Assembly: GCA_035294265.1 (NCBI GenBank)
Contig: DATGLK010000025.1
Span: forward strand, 59,666 to 123,665
Direction of reading: 5' to 3'
Source of the DNA: Candidatus Binataceae bacterium
GTDB taxonomy: Bacteria > Desulfobacterota > Binatia > Binatales > Binataceae
DNA: 64,000 bases
The translations under genes were made by a program, and so were the position numbers. Positions 1 through 8,819 of the stretch are shown one piece after another; the first letter of the stretch is position 1; each line of letters opens with the position of its first letter. The notes under the pieces were generated by a model that saw only the letters and a program-made list of their open reading frames with translations, was not told the origin of the DNA and searched no databases.

Positions 1-596
1 AGCTCGGATAGGGTCAGCGCGATGCTGCTTCCGTCGCGATTGGTCGCCGCCACGGCCAAAAAGAAAATGCCCAGTAGCGCCAGCGCGATTCCTACCGAAC
101 AGATCAGCAGGTACTTCCAAACCGCTTCCAACGAGCGATGGTGGCGGTGAAAGTAGATGAGCGGGGCGCTGGCCAGAGTAGTTGCTTCGACCGCGACCCA
201 GAGCAAAGCGAGCTGCTGACTGAGGGCGACCAGGGTCATCGCCGCCAAGAACAGCAGCAGACATCCGGTAAAACTCGCCTCGCGCGCGTTGGAGAAAATG
301 AAGCCTTCTTCGAAATCGTTGTGCGGTTGCCGTTGTTCTTCAGCCAGATAGGCTACCGCGTAAATCGCGACCGCTAAAAACAGCAGACTGGTAAGGGTCT
401 CGATCAGTCTGCCCAGCGCGTCCTCGGCCAGCCAGCCGCCCAATACCGGCGCCGGCTGAACAATCCAGGTGGCAAGGCTTAATCCAGCATTGGAGCCGGC
501 GGCGCCAATCAAAAGCGCGCGGCGACCACGGTCCGAGGCCACGAAAAAAGCCGCGACGGCGCTGCAAGCCGGTATGAGCAGGAGCAACGCAATCAT
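1..596 (-). CDS. hyfF: Hydrogenase-4 component F-like membrane subunit, partial at C-terminus
   Basis: Antiporter-like (NuoN/NuoM family) proton-channel subunit of a hydrogenase-4 or formate-hydrogenlyase-type membrane complex. Reading from the ATG at 596 gives about 198 residues that run off the left edge; the start reads MIALLLLIPACSAVAAFF and hydrophobic helices follow. A segment reading LLLFLAAMTLVALSQQLALL, then WVAVEATTLASAPLIYFHRH, matches the NuoN/HyfF-type helix carrying a conserved Glu. The start codon shares one base with the hyfE stop (TGATG), so translation is probably coupled. The missing part and any hydrogenase large and small subunits would lie beyond base 1, so whether the complex really carries a NiFe hydrogenase cannot be judged here. 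Confidence 0.85.
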   Translation of the reverse strand, partial: MIALLLLIPACSAVAAFFVASDRGRRALLIGAAGSNAGLSLATWIVQPAPVLGGWLAEDALGRLIETLTSLLFLAVAIYAVAYLAEEQRQPHNDFEEGFIFSNAREASFTGCLLLFLAAMTLVALSQQLALLWVAVEATTLASAPLIYFHRHHRSLEAVWKYLLICSVGIALALLGIFFLAVAATNRDGSSIALTLSE

Positions 597-1246
597 CACA
601 GCTGGTCGGTCAGTGCGACTAGTTTGTCGGTATCGATATGATCGAACTCCCGGCTGATATGAAAGATGGCGATACCCATTACCAACACTCCCACGAAGAC
701 ATCGAGTAAGATTCCGAGTTCCACCAGCACTGGCAGCCGCAATGTGGCGGCTGTGCCGAATGCATAGACGCCGTTTTCCAAGGCCAAGTATCCCAGCACC
801 TGAGTCAGGGCTTTTCGGCGGCTCATTATGACGATTAGGCCGACCACGCTGGTGAACAGAGCCGCAGGGACCAGCAAAAGGGACAACGGCTGATTGGGTA
901 GTTGCAAGCGCTGTCCCAACCACAGTGCAAGTGCCAAGCTGGCCGCCCCGGCGATGAGCGAGAGGTTGTAACTGATCAGGGGCTCGACTTCGCGCACCGT
1001 GTCGGCCTCGCGCATGGCCCGGAACAACAGCCCTGGCAGCAGCAAACCCTTGACCGTTGCGGTCAGGACAGGAAGCAGCAGGCCGCTGGCGGACAGGTCG
1101 CCGTCCTGCAGCGAGATGGCCAGCAACCCCAGTATCAGGCCTTGCACGGCAATGGCCCGGATACAGGCCACCAGGCGACTGGAGCCCAAAAGCGTGAACC
1201 CGGTTAGGATGAGGAGCACCAGCATCGAGTTGCTCAGTTGGCTCAT
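596..1246 (-). CDS. hyfE: Hydrogenase-4 component E-like membrane protein
   Basis: A 216-residue, almost wholly hydrophobic protein matching the HyfE family, whose C-terminal part is NuoK-like and forms part of the proton path of hydrogenase-4/Mrp-related complexes. Helices begin at residue 6 (NSMLVLLILTGFTLLGSSRL). The stretch ALTQVLGYLALENGVYAFG around residues 145-163 is the NuoK-type motif with a buried Glu. The length is the usual one for HyfE (about 210-220). It lies 12 bp after hyfC and overlaps hyfF by one base, so it is the third gene of the B-C-E-F order typical of hyf operons. Confidence 0.9.
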   Translation of the reverse strand: MSQLSNSMLVLLILTGFTLLGSSRLVACIRAIAVQGLILGLLAISLQDGDLSASGLLLPVLTATVKGLLLPGLLFRAMREADTVREVEPLISYNLSLIAGAASLALALWLGQRLQLPNQPLSLLLVPAALFTSVVGLIVIMSRRKALTQVLGYLALENGVYAFGTAATLRLPVLVELGILLDVFVGVLVMGIAIFHISREFDHIDTDKLVALTDQL

Positions 1247-1258
1247 CTGCTTTGCGCC

Positions 1259-2161
1259 TCAAAGGGCCAATGCCAGCCCAGCCAGCACGATTGCGGTGAG
1301 TAACAACTGCGGTACCCGCAACAAGCGCAGGCGCGCCATCGCGGACTCAATCAGGCCTGTCAGGATCGCCATGCCCATGATTGCGCCGACGCCGAGCCCG
1401 AGATCGATCCATCCACAGCCGGCGTGCCAGGGTACCGCGACCGCGCCGATGATACTGGCGAATAGCCACATCTTGAGCGCCGCGCCATACTCAATCATGG
1501 CCAGATCCGGCCCGCCGTGATCGAGCACCATTACTTCGTGGATCATTGTCAATTCCAGATGCGTAGTTGGATCGTCAACCGGGATCCTAGCGTTTTCGCT
1601 CAGGCCGACGATTACCAACGCGGCCAGCGCCAATCCGAGCCGAGGCGCGGCGTGGGCCCAACTGGTGGCACTGAGCGAGGTAAGTATCGCAGTGAGCGAC
1701 AGCTCGCCGGTGGCGCGAACTAATCCCGCCAACGACAACAGAAAAGCCGCCTCTGCCAAAGCCGCGAAGGTGACCTCGCGGCTGGCCCCCATGCCTTCGA
1801 AGCTGGAGCCGGTATCTAGCGCCGCTAGCACCGTAAAAAAGCGCCCGAGCCCTAGCAAATACGCCAGTACGACAAAATCGCCCCAAAACGACGCCAACCC
1901 GCTGAAGCTTCCCAACGGCACCAGGGTCAGGGCCAGCACCACGGCGGCTAGCCCAATGACCGGACCCAAGCGGAAGACCGAGGAGGTAGTTTGACTATAA
2001 ACCGCGCCCTTGCGCAGCAACTTCCATACCTCTCGATAGGGCTGGAGCAGTGCTTGCCCGGTGCGTCCAGCCATCACCGACTTGGTACGGACGATCACCC
2101 CCTGCATCAGCGGTGCCAGAAGCAGCGCGACAACCAGTGGTATCGGAGAACCGGCACTCAT
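1259..2161 (-). CDS. hyfC: Hydrogenase-4 component C / NuoH-like membrane subunit
   Basis: A 300-residue NuoH/HycD/HyfC-family protein, the membrane anchor that links the peripheral catalytic arm to the proton-pumping arm. Family marks are GRTGQALLQPYREVWKLL near residue 32, and ENARIPVDDPTTHLELTMIH near residue 189, which contains the conserved acidic cluster of the quinone/Ni-Fe side loop, followed by the HGG motif (EVMVLDHGGPDLAMIEYGAA). About eight transmembrane segments are apparent. It starts 4 bp after the hyfB stop, which indicates operon translation. Confidence 0.92.
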   Translation of the reverse strand: MSAGSPIPLVVALLLAPLMQGVIVRTKSVMAGRTGQALLQPYREVWKLLRKGAVYSQTTSSVFRLGPVIGLAAVVLALTLVPLGSFSGLASFWGDFVVLAYLLGLGRFFTVLAALDTGSSFEGMGASREVTFAALAEAAFLLSLAGLVRATGELSLTAILTSLSATSWAHAAPRLGLALAALVIVGLSENARIPVDDPTTHLELTMIHEVMVLDHGGPDLAMIEYGAALKMWLFASIIGAVAVPWHAGCGWIDLGLGVGAIMGMAILTGLIESAMARLRLLRVPQLLLTAIVLAGLALAL

Positions 2162-2165
2162 GCTT

Positions 2166-4142
2166 TCAGGCGATCTGCCAAAGAAAGAGCAGGAGCAGGG
2201 TCACTGCGATATACAGGACATAAAGCTGCACTTTGCCCTGTTGAAACGGTCGCAAACTGCCCATTGCCCGGCTAATCCGACGAAAGAGGGGTCCAAACAG
2301 ATAGCGCTGATAAGGGTCGTCGGTGTGGGAGCGAAACTCCGCGTGTTGGGGAAAAATCCCCGACCCCACCACAGTGAAGACCTGGCGGGTTTTCAGGAGC
2401 ATGGCGAAACTGTCTGTCAGCGGTTGCGCGAATGAGGAAGCGGTGTATTGCATGCGCGCCGACGGGCTGGCATAACCGCAGTCCCACGTCGGGGCAATGC
2501 GGACCTCGCGACCGGCCAACATCTTGGCCCTGGCCGCGCTCAGCAATGCGGTCAGCAGCAGCGCCGCTGCGCCAAAGTCGCAGACCATCGCCACCACGCC
2601 GGCTTGATGTGCGAGAGCGGCCGTCACCTTCAGCGAGGGCAGGCCGGTGGCCGTGGCTACTACCGCGTCCATCGAGCGGATGACCGCGGCGCCGCATAGT
2701 CCCACCAACAGGCACGCCCCGGCCAGCGCGAAAACGGGTACCAGCATCGCCACCTTGGCCTCATTGGCACGTTCCGCTGCTTGGCTGCGCGGGTGACCCA
2801 GAAACACCATTCCGAAAGCCCTAGTGAAACAAGCGGCCGCCAAGCCGCCGATCAGGGCCAGTCCGGCAATGGTGGCAAGCATGGGCGCGCGCTGGGAGGG
2901 GTTCAGGGAGAGCACACCTTTAAAGCTAGCCACGTAGATCAGGAACTCGCCGATAAATCCGTTCAATGGCGGCAAACCCGAGACCGCCGCTGCGCCGACC
3001 AGAAAGGTTGCGCCCGTCCCCGGCATCTTGCTCAAGAGCCCGCCCAGGCGGTCGATTTGGCGCGTGTGGGTGGCATGGGCAAGGTTACCCGCGCCCAGGA
3101 AAAGCAGGCTTTTGAACAACGCATGGTTGAGCACGTGCAGCAGCGCGCCGGCAAAACCCGCCACCGCGACCACCGGCCGGTCCATGCTCACGCCGATAAC
3201 TCCCACGCCGAGGCCAAGCGCGATGATGCCGATGTTTTCGACGCTGGAATAGGCCAGCAACCGCTTGAGGTCGGGTTGCGCCAGCGCGAGCAGGACGCCC
3301 AGAATTCCCGAACTCAACCCGATCAGGCACAGCGTCCACCCCCACCAGGCCTGCGCAGGTCCGAGCAAGGTCAGGATGCGTAGCAGGCCGTAAATGCCAG
3401 TTTTGATCATGACCGCGGACATGATCGCCGAGACGTGACTGGGCGCGGCGGGATGGGCTTCGGGCAGCCATACATGCAGCGGCACGAAGCCTGCCTTGGT
3501 GCCAAAGCCGATCAGCGCCAGCACGAACAGCACTCCGGTTCCCGGGGCGGCGCTGAAGCGATCGAAATCCAGGGAGCCGTTCGTCCTGCCCAGCAAAATG
3601 AACAGAACGAAAAGAAAGGCGGTGCCGATGTGGCTGGCGACCAGATAGATCCAGCCGGCTTGGCGCACTGCCGCCTGTTCGTCCTCAAAGGTCACCAAAA
3701 AAAACGAGGTAAGCGCCATCAGCTCCCAGGCCATTAGAAAGAGCAGCGCGTTGCGCGCCAGCACCACCATCACCATGCTGGCCACCAGCAAGTTGAGAAA
3801 AAACCACTGCGGGGCGAGTGCCTTGTGCCCACGATAAGCTTCCAGGTACCGGCTACCATAGAGCGCGGCGAGTGGCGCGATCACGAAAATCGGTAACAAA
3901 AAAAAGGCCGAGAGCGCGTCCAAGCGCAGATCCAGGCTACCGTAAGGGACATCCCAAGCGAGCCGAAATGACTGCGGCGCACCGCCCAGGACCGCGTGCA
4001 GTGCGGGTACTAGTCCCAATCCGGCACCCGCGACGATCGCGCCAGCGCCGCAATAGGTGGACCAGCGGCCTCGCCGGGACAAGAGCAGCGAGGCCAAGGC
4101 GCCAGCGGCAAAGAGCGACAACGAGCCGAGCAGCGCCGTCAC
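2166..4142 (-). CDS. hyfB: Hydrogenase-4 component B / NuoL-like antiporter subunit
   Basis: A 658-residue antiporter-like subunit (NuoL/MrpA/HyfB/HycC family) of the membrane arm, expected to translocate protons or sodium. It has about 14-16 helices. Conserved family features are LMAWELMALTSFFLVTFEDE (helix with the key Glu), HVWLPEAHPAAPSHVSAIMS (broken-helix motif with His and Pro) and a C-terminal soluble piece, APTWDCGYASPSARMQYTAS, typical of HyfB/HycC. Its ATG overlaps the stop of the upstream EIIA-like regulator by 4 bp (ATGA), which ties the two translationally. The length fits HyfB (about 650-670). Confidence 0.93.
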   Translation of the reverse strand: MTALLGSLSLFAAGALASLLLSRRGRWSTYCGAGAIVAGAGLGLVPALHAVLGGAPQSFRLAWDVPYGSLDLRLDALSAFFLLPIFVIAPLAALYGSRYLEAYRGHKALAPQWFFLNLLVASMVMVVLARNALLFLMAWELMALTSFFLVTFEDEQAAVRQAGWIYLVASHIGTAFLFVLFILLGRTNGSLDFDRFSAAPGTGVLFVLALIGFGTKAGFVPLHVWLPEAHPAAPSHVSAIMSAVMIKTGIYGLLRILTLLGPAQAWWGWTLCLIGLSSGILGVLLALAQPDLKRLLAYSSVENIGIIALGLGVGVIGVSMDRPVVAVAGFAGALLHVLNHALFKSLLFLGAGNLAHATHTRQIDRLGGLLSKMPGTGATFLVGAAAVSGLPPLNGFIGEFLIYVASFKGVLSLNPSQRAPMLATIAGLALIGGLAAACFTRAFGMVFLGHPRSQAAERANEAKVAMLVPVFALAGACLLVGLCGAAVIRSMDAVVATATGLPSLKVTAALAHQAGVVAMVCDFGAAALLLTALLSAARAKMLAGREVRIAPTWDCGYASPSARMQYTASSFAQPLTDSFAMLLKTRQVFTVVGSGIFPQHAEFRSHTDDPYQRYLFGPLFRRISRAMGSLRPFQQGKVQLYVLYIAVTLLLLFLWQIA

Positions 4143-4843
4143 GATACACGCGCGGCGCGAGCGCCGGGCTGCCCACCAGCAAGTTCCACTCGCCGCACTT
4201 CCTGGATGACTTCCGCCGCCTGCGCCTGCCGTGCCAAAGCCGCGCGGAGCCGCTCATCGTACAGCGCAAACGACAGTTGCGACAGCAAACGCAGATGAAT
4301 GCGAGCGGTGGGGCTGAGGAGCAGAAAAACCGCGTGGACCGGTTGACCGTCGGGAGCGTCGAAATCGATCCCGCGATCGAAGTAGAAGAGCGAGAGCGAA
4401 CCGCGCGAGCCGTCCAGGAGGATCGGCCGGCGGACATGCGGGATGGCAATGCCTTGGCCGATGGCGGTGGAGCCCAGCGCCTCGCGGGCCAGCAAAACTT
4501 GCGCCACCGCCTCGCGGTCAACCGTCGAGGGTATCGCCAGGGCGCCGACCATGGCGCGCAACACGGTCGGCTTGTCGGCCTCCCCGGAGGCGCGAAAGAC
4601 GCCGCCGCGGCCCAACGCATCGACCAGCGACAATTCGGGCCCGGCCTTGGTATCGAGTGGTCCGAAAATTTCGGCCCGAATGTCGATCTCGCGCGAGCAG
4701 GTTTGTTCCAACAAATCGCTGCGGTGAAGTTGGCTGTGGTGGTTGACGGAATCCGAGCGTAGGATGCCGCGCTCAATCCATTGATTGACCTTCTTTTCGG
4801 AAACACTAAGAATTTTTGAGGCTTGGCGAATATTCAGATGCAT
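4139..4843 (-). CDS. Helix-turn-helix / PTS EIIA-like regulatory protein
   Basis: A 234-residue protein with an excisionase/MerR-type helix-turn-helix at residues 1-45 (NIRQASKILSVSEKKVNQWI) fused to a PTS EIIA (fructose/PtsN-type) domain at about 70-225. The phosphoacceptor His is present at residue 136 in GQGIAIPHVR. Such HTH-EIIA fusions are known as nitrogen-PTS-like regulators; here it heads the hyf operon (4-bp overlap with hyfB), so it may sense phosphorylation state or redox/energy status and control the complex. I chose the ATG at 4843 because the homology starts there; a longer upstream reading starts with low-complexity sequence. The actual target is unknown. Confidence 0.85.
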   Translation of the reverse strand: MHLNIRQASKILSVSEKKVNQWIERGILRSDSVNHHSQLHRSDLLEQTCSREIDIRAEIFGPLDTKAGPELSLVDALGRGGVFRASGEADKPTVLRAMVGALAIPSTVDREAVAQVLLAREALGSTAIGQGIAIPHVRRPILLDGSRGSLSLFYFDRGIDFDAPDGQPVHAVFLLLSPTARIHLRLLSQLSFALYDERLRAALARQAQAAEVIQEVRRVELAGGQPGARAARVS

Positions 4844-4901
4844 GAATGCAGTACTCCACTCCACTCCACGACCAACTTGCGGCGTGCGCTGGCGGGCTCC
4901 C

Positions 4902-5450
4902 TCAACTGTGGCTCGAATTCCTCGATTGAAAGCGCAAGCTTGGCAGCATGACCGAGCAATTGTAGGCAAGCTCCAAAGGTGGGACGTGCTTGTTACAACT
5001 CTGCCGCCGTGCCAATTCTGCCGCCATCGGAGTTAACTCCAACAAGGCGTTAATCGCGCAGTCGATGCATTGGCACTGAGCGCACCACGCAAAATATAGA
5101 TTCAGTGGTTCGGTACCTTGCTGCAGACAATAGTGGTGCCACAAAAAATGGCCGCCACGATGCTCGTAAGCCTCCCCTTGCGCGGGATCATCGCTGGTAA
5201 AGCCAAGCAGATCGCACATCAACTGACCGATACGGTAGCGCAAGTAGGGCGCTTGATCCGCATAGACCAAATTTGCTCCCTGATTGGGCAACCCATGCCA
5301 CGCTTGCTCGGACACCAGATAGACGCCCGGCGCATCGGGCGGCCGGCATGCGCGGTCGCTGACCACGCGCGCCAAGTAATCACCAATCTTATATGGCCCC
5401 ACCCAGCTGGAGGCGGCGGCGCCGATGCCATTTCTTTTGCCCGCCGTCAT
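4902..5450 (-). CDS. Hypothetical protein, possibly GIY-YIG-like fold
   Basis: A 182-residue soluble protein. The core reads PDAPGVYLVSEQAWHGLPNQ, then ANLVYADQAPYLRYRIGQLM, a pattern that resembles the GVY...YVG...R..R layout of GIY-YIG-type domains, followed by GGHFLWHHYCLQQGTEPLNL and a cysteine cluster CAQCQCIDCA. The cysteines could bind a metal. The ATG at 5450 is preferred because AGGATGG lies 5 bp upstream; an earlier start at 5531 would overlap the pentapeptide gene. It sits between that gene and the HTH-EIIA gene on the same strand. Function is not recognised; the GIY-YIG resemblance is weak. Confidence 0.6.
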   Translation of the reverse strand: MTAGKRNGIGAAASSWVGPYKIGDYLARVVSDRACRPPDAPGVYLVSEQAWHGLPNQGANLVYADQAPYLRYRIGQLMCDLLGFTSDDPAQGEAYEHRGGHFLWHHYCLQQGTEPLNLYFAWCAQCQCIDCAINALLELTPMAAELARRQSCNKHVPPLELAYNCSVMLPSLRFQSRNSSHS

Positions 5451-5487
5451 GCAACCATCCTGTTCAGCCTGATGCGCGCTGCGCTCG

Positions 5488-5862
5488 TCATGATGGCCAC
5501 AACAAACCGCCGTGGCTTCTGAGGTAACCAATCATCCAATGCGACAACCCGCGCACGTCGATAAGCCAACTGTTATCAAAGCGGGTCTGGCCAAAAACCG
5601 CCTGCGTGAAGTTGGCGCCGCGCAGATCGCACCCCACAAAACTCGCGCCGCGCAGGTCAGCCCGCGAAAAATCGCAACCGCTTAGCGAAACTCTGAAAAA
5701 GACCGCCTCGCACAAATTCGCCTCGGAAAAATCGACCCGGTCCAGCTCGCAGCCTCGGAATACCTGATCGTGCAAATGACTCTTTTCGCCGGCCGTGAAC
5801 ACCGCGTGCAAAGTGGTTTGGGAACGCCAAGCGAAAGGTTCGAAGCGGATTATCTTAGCCAT
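5488..5862 (-). CDS. Pentapeptide-repeat protein
   Basis: A 124-residue protein with tandem pentapeptide repeats A(D/N)LxX at about residues 30-100 (for example VDFSEANLCEAVF, CDFSRADLRGASFVGCDLRG, ANFTQAVF). The repeats fold as a right-handed quadrilateral beta-helix and usually mediate protein contacts; some members mimic DNA. No membrane segment or signal peptide is seen. It is the first gene of the leftward unit leading to the hyf genes and is divergent from the second HTH-EIIA gene, with only 47 bp between. Its specific role is unknown. Confidence 0.8.
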   Translation of the reverse strand: MAKIIRFEPFAWRSQTTLHAVFTAGEKSHLHDQVFRGCELDRVDFSEANLCEAVFFRVSLSGCDFSRADLRGASFVGCDLRGANFTQAVFGQTRFDNSWLIDVRGLSHWMIGYLRSHGGLLWPS

Positions 5863-5881
5863 GTGAGAATTCGTTGCATTT

Positions 5882-5899
5882 CTACGTAATCTGACGTAG
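5882..5899. promoter_or_regulatory. Inverted repeat in divergent promoter region
   Basis: CTACGT-aatctg-ACGTAG, a perfect 6-bp inverted repeat, lies in the 47-bp gap between the divergently transcribed pentapeptide-repeat gene and the HTH-EIIA gene. Its centre and spacing suit a dimeric HTH regulator, so autoregulation by the adjacent HTH-EIIA protein is a reasonable guess, not shown. Confidence 0.4.
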
Positions 5900-5909
5900 T
5901 CTCAGACGT

Positions 5910-6656
5910 GTGTCAAGCTTAATCCGTAAAATAACGGAAAACTCCTTGGAGCTGACCGACCGCCTGATGACCGCCCGTCAAGTTGCGGATTACTTGGCTA
6001 TAAACGGAAGAACGGTGCTAAAGCTCGTCTCCGAAGGCACACTGCCCGGCGTCAAAATCGGTAACCAATGGCGCTTTCGCAAGGCGATGTTGGATGCTTG
6101 GCTGGACGATCAGATGCTGGGGGTGATCCCGCAACATCTACAACGCGACGAGACCTATTCGGCCCCCCGTCTCCGGCTGAATTTTGAAAGCTGTTTCCAA
6201 CCCAGCCATATCCTCCCCGCGCTCACAGCAGAGTCGAAAAGTGTCGCGATTGAGGCGCTCGCCGAACTTGCCAGCGGGCTAGGGCTAGTGCGCGACAAAA
6301 GCTGGTTTGTGGGTGCTCTGCTCGAGCGCGAGCAGAGCATGCCCAGTGCGGTGGGTAACGGCGTGGCCTTTCTGCACACCCTCGATCGCCATCCCGAACA
6401 AATCGCGCGTCCCTTCATGGTTCTTGGTCGGTCCCTGTCAGGGATTGATTTCGATGCTTTGGATTGCCGGCCGACCCACCTGATCTTCGTGCTCGGTCTG
6501 AAATTCTATGAGTTGCACCTGCCCTGGCTGGCCAAGCTCGCGCAGCTCTTTGCCCGGCCCGAAGCGACCACAATGTTGCTCGCGGCTCCCAGCACCGGCG
6601 CGATGTTCGATGCTCTAGGCCGGGCCGAGCGCTCCCTATTTCCCGGCAACAACTAA
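5910..6656 (+). CDS. Helix-turn-helix (excisionase-type) / PTS EIIA-like regulatory protein
   Basis: A 248-residue protein with an excisionase-type helix-turn-helix at residues 18-65 (LMTARQVADYLAINGRTVLK, then GVKIGNQWRFRKAMLDAWL) and an EIIA-like domain from about residue 85 to the end. The position of the phosphoacceptor His appears kept at residue 156 (GNGVAFLHT), although the usual GIAIPH sequence is altered. It begins with GTG at 5910; an in-frame ATG lies at residue 20. It is divergent from the leftward hyf-linked genes and is the second HTH-EIIA protein within 2 kb, so the two probably act on related targets. Confidence 0.82.
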   Translation: MSSLIRKITENSLELTDRLMTARQVADYLAINGRTVLKLVSEGTLPGVKIGNQWRFRKAMLDAWLDDQMLGVIPQHLQRDETYSAPRLRLNFESCFQPSHILPALTAESKSVAIEALAELASGLGLVRDKSWFVGALLEREQSMPSAVGNGVAFLHTLDRHPEQIARPFMVLGRSLSGIDFDALDCRPTHLIFVLGLKFYELHLPWLAKLAQLFARPEATTMLLAAPSTGAMFDALGRAERSLFPGNN

Positions 6657-6674
6657 CGAGAGAGGGGAAGAGCG

Positions 6675-7025
6675 ATGGAACCTCGGGAGATAGCCAAACT
6701 CGTGCCGGGCAGTTCCGTTTGGATTTGGATTGTGCGCTTTGGCAAGGGCAGATGGTGGCCTGGAGAGGTTCTCTCCCTCAAAGTGAGGCAAGGGATCCCT
6801 CTGATCACGGTACGTTTCCAAGCCGCGGCGCCCGAGGGACGCCGCGCCCACGCCGGCATTTTCGCCGGTATCAGCACCACGCGAATGCGGTTCCTTGAAC
6901 CCCGCGAGGTGGAGGGCAAGGGCGGCGATCGGCCGCGCCATCCACCGGTCGCGATCCTTCGAGTGCCCGAGCTCCCGCTCGGCACGCTGGCCGCGCTCAC
7001 CACCGCGCACTCCACGTTCTCTTGA
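6675..7025 (+). CDS. Hypothetical protein
   Basis: A 116-residue soluble protein with no recognised family. It starts 18 bp after the HTH-EIIA gene with a strong purine-rich ribosome site (GAGAGGGGAAGAG), so it is probably co-transcribed. The sequence is tryptophan-rich near the start (SVWIWIVRFGKGRWWPGEVL), a pattern reminiscent of small SH3/Tudor-like beta-barrels, with a conserved-looking ITVRFQ strand. No function can be given. Confidence 0.6.
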   Translation: MEPREIAKLVPGSSVWIWIVRFGKGRWWPGEVLSLKVRQGIPLITVRFQAAAPEGRRAHAGIFAGISTTRMRFLEPREVEGKGGDRPRHPPVAILRVPELPLGTLAALTTAHSTFS

Positions 7026-7171
7026 TGTGCTGTCGGCTAAGCGCGGTCCCGAGCTTGGATCCGCAGGTGAGGCGGCGGCGCCATTTTGCGCCACTCGCCA
7101 TCGGCGCGTTGGCCGCGCCACTACCATCTGGTGGTCGCGGTTTTTTGGCAACCAAACGGAGAGCAAGCGCA

Positions 7172-7384
7172 ATGACGGGACCCACCCGCTGTCCACTGTG
7201 TAATATCCAGCCCGCAAACGGAGTCATCGAGCACCTGGAGCACGATCATCGACGCACCGACGACGAAGCCCGGGCCCTCCTGGAGCGCAGCATGGAGGGG
7301 ACTCTGGGGTGGGATCCGGAGACCCGCAAGCGGAAAAACTTGCTGTCTGCCCGAGCCTTCAGGCGATTTCAGCCTCGCGACTGA
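7172..7384 (+). CDS. Small CxxC/His protein, possible zinc-binding
   Basis: A 70-residue protein starting MTGPTRCPLCNIQPANGVIE. A CPLC pair followed by HLEHDHR after about nine residues gives a plausible Cys2-His2 metal site, as in small zinc-finger-like proteins. GGAGAG precedes the ATG by 8 bp. A longer reading starting at 7022 has no such support. It lies in the same direction after the 116-residue hypothetical gene. Function unknown. Confidence 0.5.
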   Translation: MTGPTRCPLCNIQPANGVIEHLEHDHRRTDDEARALLERSMEGTLGWDPETRKRKNLLSARAFRRFQPRD

Positions 7385-7598
7385 TCCAATACTCGGCGAA
7401 TCCCTGCCTTATTCGCGCTCGAGCTACGCAAATCCGCCGTTCCAAGATGTCGTCAACTCGCCTTGGCGGCGACGGCTGAATCTTGGCCCGGTAAAAGCTT
7501 CGCCTGTCTTTTGGATAACGCCTGGCGCTTGACCTCTGGAGCAACTTTCCGGGTAAACTCCCAACTCCGTATTGGCCGATCGCGGCCAGGAGGCGCGG

Positions 7599-8819
7599 AT
7601 GGAGCACGCACGCAGCAAATGGTTGGTGCTTGCCGGGTTGTGGCTCGCCACGGCGATGCTCTTCGGTGCCGCGCTGGCCACCGGTGGCCTCTTCTACCAT
7701 TCTATTTCGGTAGCCTTTCATATCAGTCGCCAAGCCGTCTCTTTGATCTCCAGCTTGCCTTCGGTAGGGGTCTGCCTGGGCTCGCTGATCGCCGGCGGGT
7801 TGCTCACTTTCCTGGATCCCAAGCCGGTTATCATCATCGGCCTGGCGCTGGTGGGGATTAGTTTCGGTACCCTCGCGATAGCCCCGAGCTTCCCACTGCT
7901 GCTGCTTGCCTACGGCGCCGTCGGCGTCGGGGTGGGCATCGGTTGCGTGATTCCGGTCTCCCTCATCATCCGGGCCTGGTTTGGCGAGCGCGCCGGCTTC
8001 GCCTTAGGCTTGACTATGACCGGCGCGGCGTTTGGCGCCGCCGCGGCGGTTCCGTTCATAACTTATTTCATCACCCATTACGATTGGCGGGTGGCCGAAA
8101 TGGCGCTGGGAGTACCCTTCATCTTCCCCGTGATTCCGATTGTCGCTCTGCTCCGCAGCCGGCCGGCGCAGGCCCGAGTCGGTACGGCTCCTCCCATTGC
8201 GGAGCGCGGCATGGAGGTTGGCGCAGCGCTACGTACTCGAGAATTCTGGCTGGTGGTCATAGGCCAATTCAGTTTCGGCTGGATCGCCAATAGCATCCTG
8301 GGCCATCTCGTCTCCTATCTGACGAGTATCGGCTACGGCTTGAATCGGGCCGCGGCGGCTTTAAGCGCGGTGCTGCTGTTGACCGCATTGGGCAAGGTAA
8401 TCCTTGGCTACCTGGCCGATTGGACCGGTAGCCGCTGGGCGATGGCGACTGCCTTCATGGGTACGGCGATTGGCCTGTCCCTGCTCCTGAATGCGTCGCG
8501 CCCGGCTTTTCTTTTGCCGGCGATAGTGGTTTACGGCTTATGTTGGGGCGCCCCGCTGGCGTTGCTGCCGCTGCTCACCATGCAATCGCTGGGGCTTAAG
8601 CGCTTTGGTGCTATCTCGGGCTTGACCAGTATCGGCTTTACTTTGGGCAGCGCGCTGGGACCGCTGAGTGCGGGACGGATTTTCGACCGCACCCACACTT
8701 ATACGGCGGCGCTGGGCGTCAACATCGCGGTTGCGCTGATTGTCGGCATGGCTGTGCTGGCCTGCCGGCCGCTTTACGCCCCGATGGTACAGCAGGCGTT
8801 GCCGCGTTCCGCGGCCTGA
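7599..8819 (+). CDS. MFS transporter
   Basis: A 406-residue major facilitator superfamily transporter with 12 predicted helices; it resembles oxalate/formate-antiporter-like and monocarboxylate-type MFS proteins. The first helices read WLVLAGLWLATAMLFGAALA and the loop between helices 8 and 9 carries ILGYLADWTGSR, the repeat of the MFS motif. The start at 7599 has CCAGGAGGCGCGG upstream. It stands alone on the plus strand and faces the first selenopropeller gene. The related MFS gene at 11368-12600 shares the same style of sequence. Substrate not predictable. Confidence 0.85.
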   Translation: MEHARSKWLVLAGLWLATAMLFGAALATGGLFYHSISVAFHISRQAVSLISSLPSVGVCLGSLIAGGLLTFLDPKPVIIIGLALVGISFGTLAIAPSFPLLLLAYGAVGVGVGIGCVIPVSLIIRAWFGERAGFALGLTMTGAAFGAAAAVPFITYFITHYDWRVAEMALGVPFIFPVIPIVALLRSRPAQARVGTAPPIAERGMEVGAALRTREFWLVVIGQFSFGWIANSILGHLVSYLTSIGYGLNRAAAALSAVLLLTALGKVILGYLADWTGSRWAMATAFMGTAIGLSLLLNASRPAFLLPAIVVYGLCWGAPLALLPLLTMQSLGLKRFGAISGLTSIGFTLGSALGPLSAGRIFDRTHTYTAALGVNIAVALIVGMAVLACRPLYAPMVQQALPRSAA

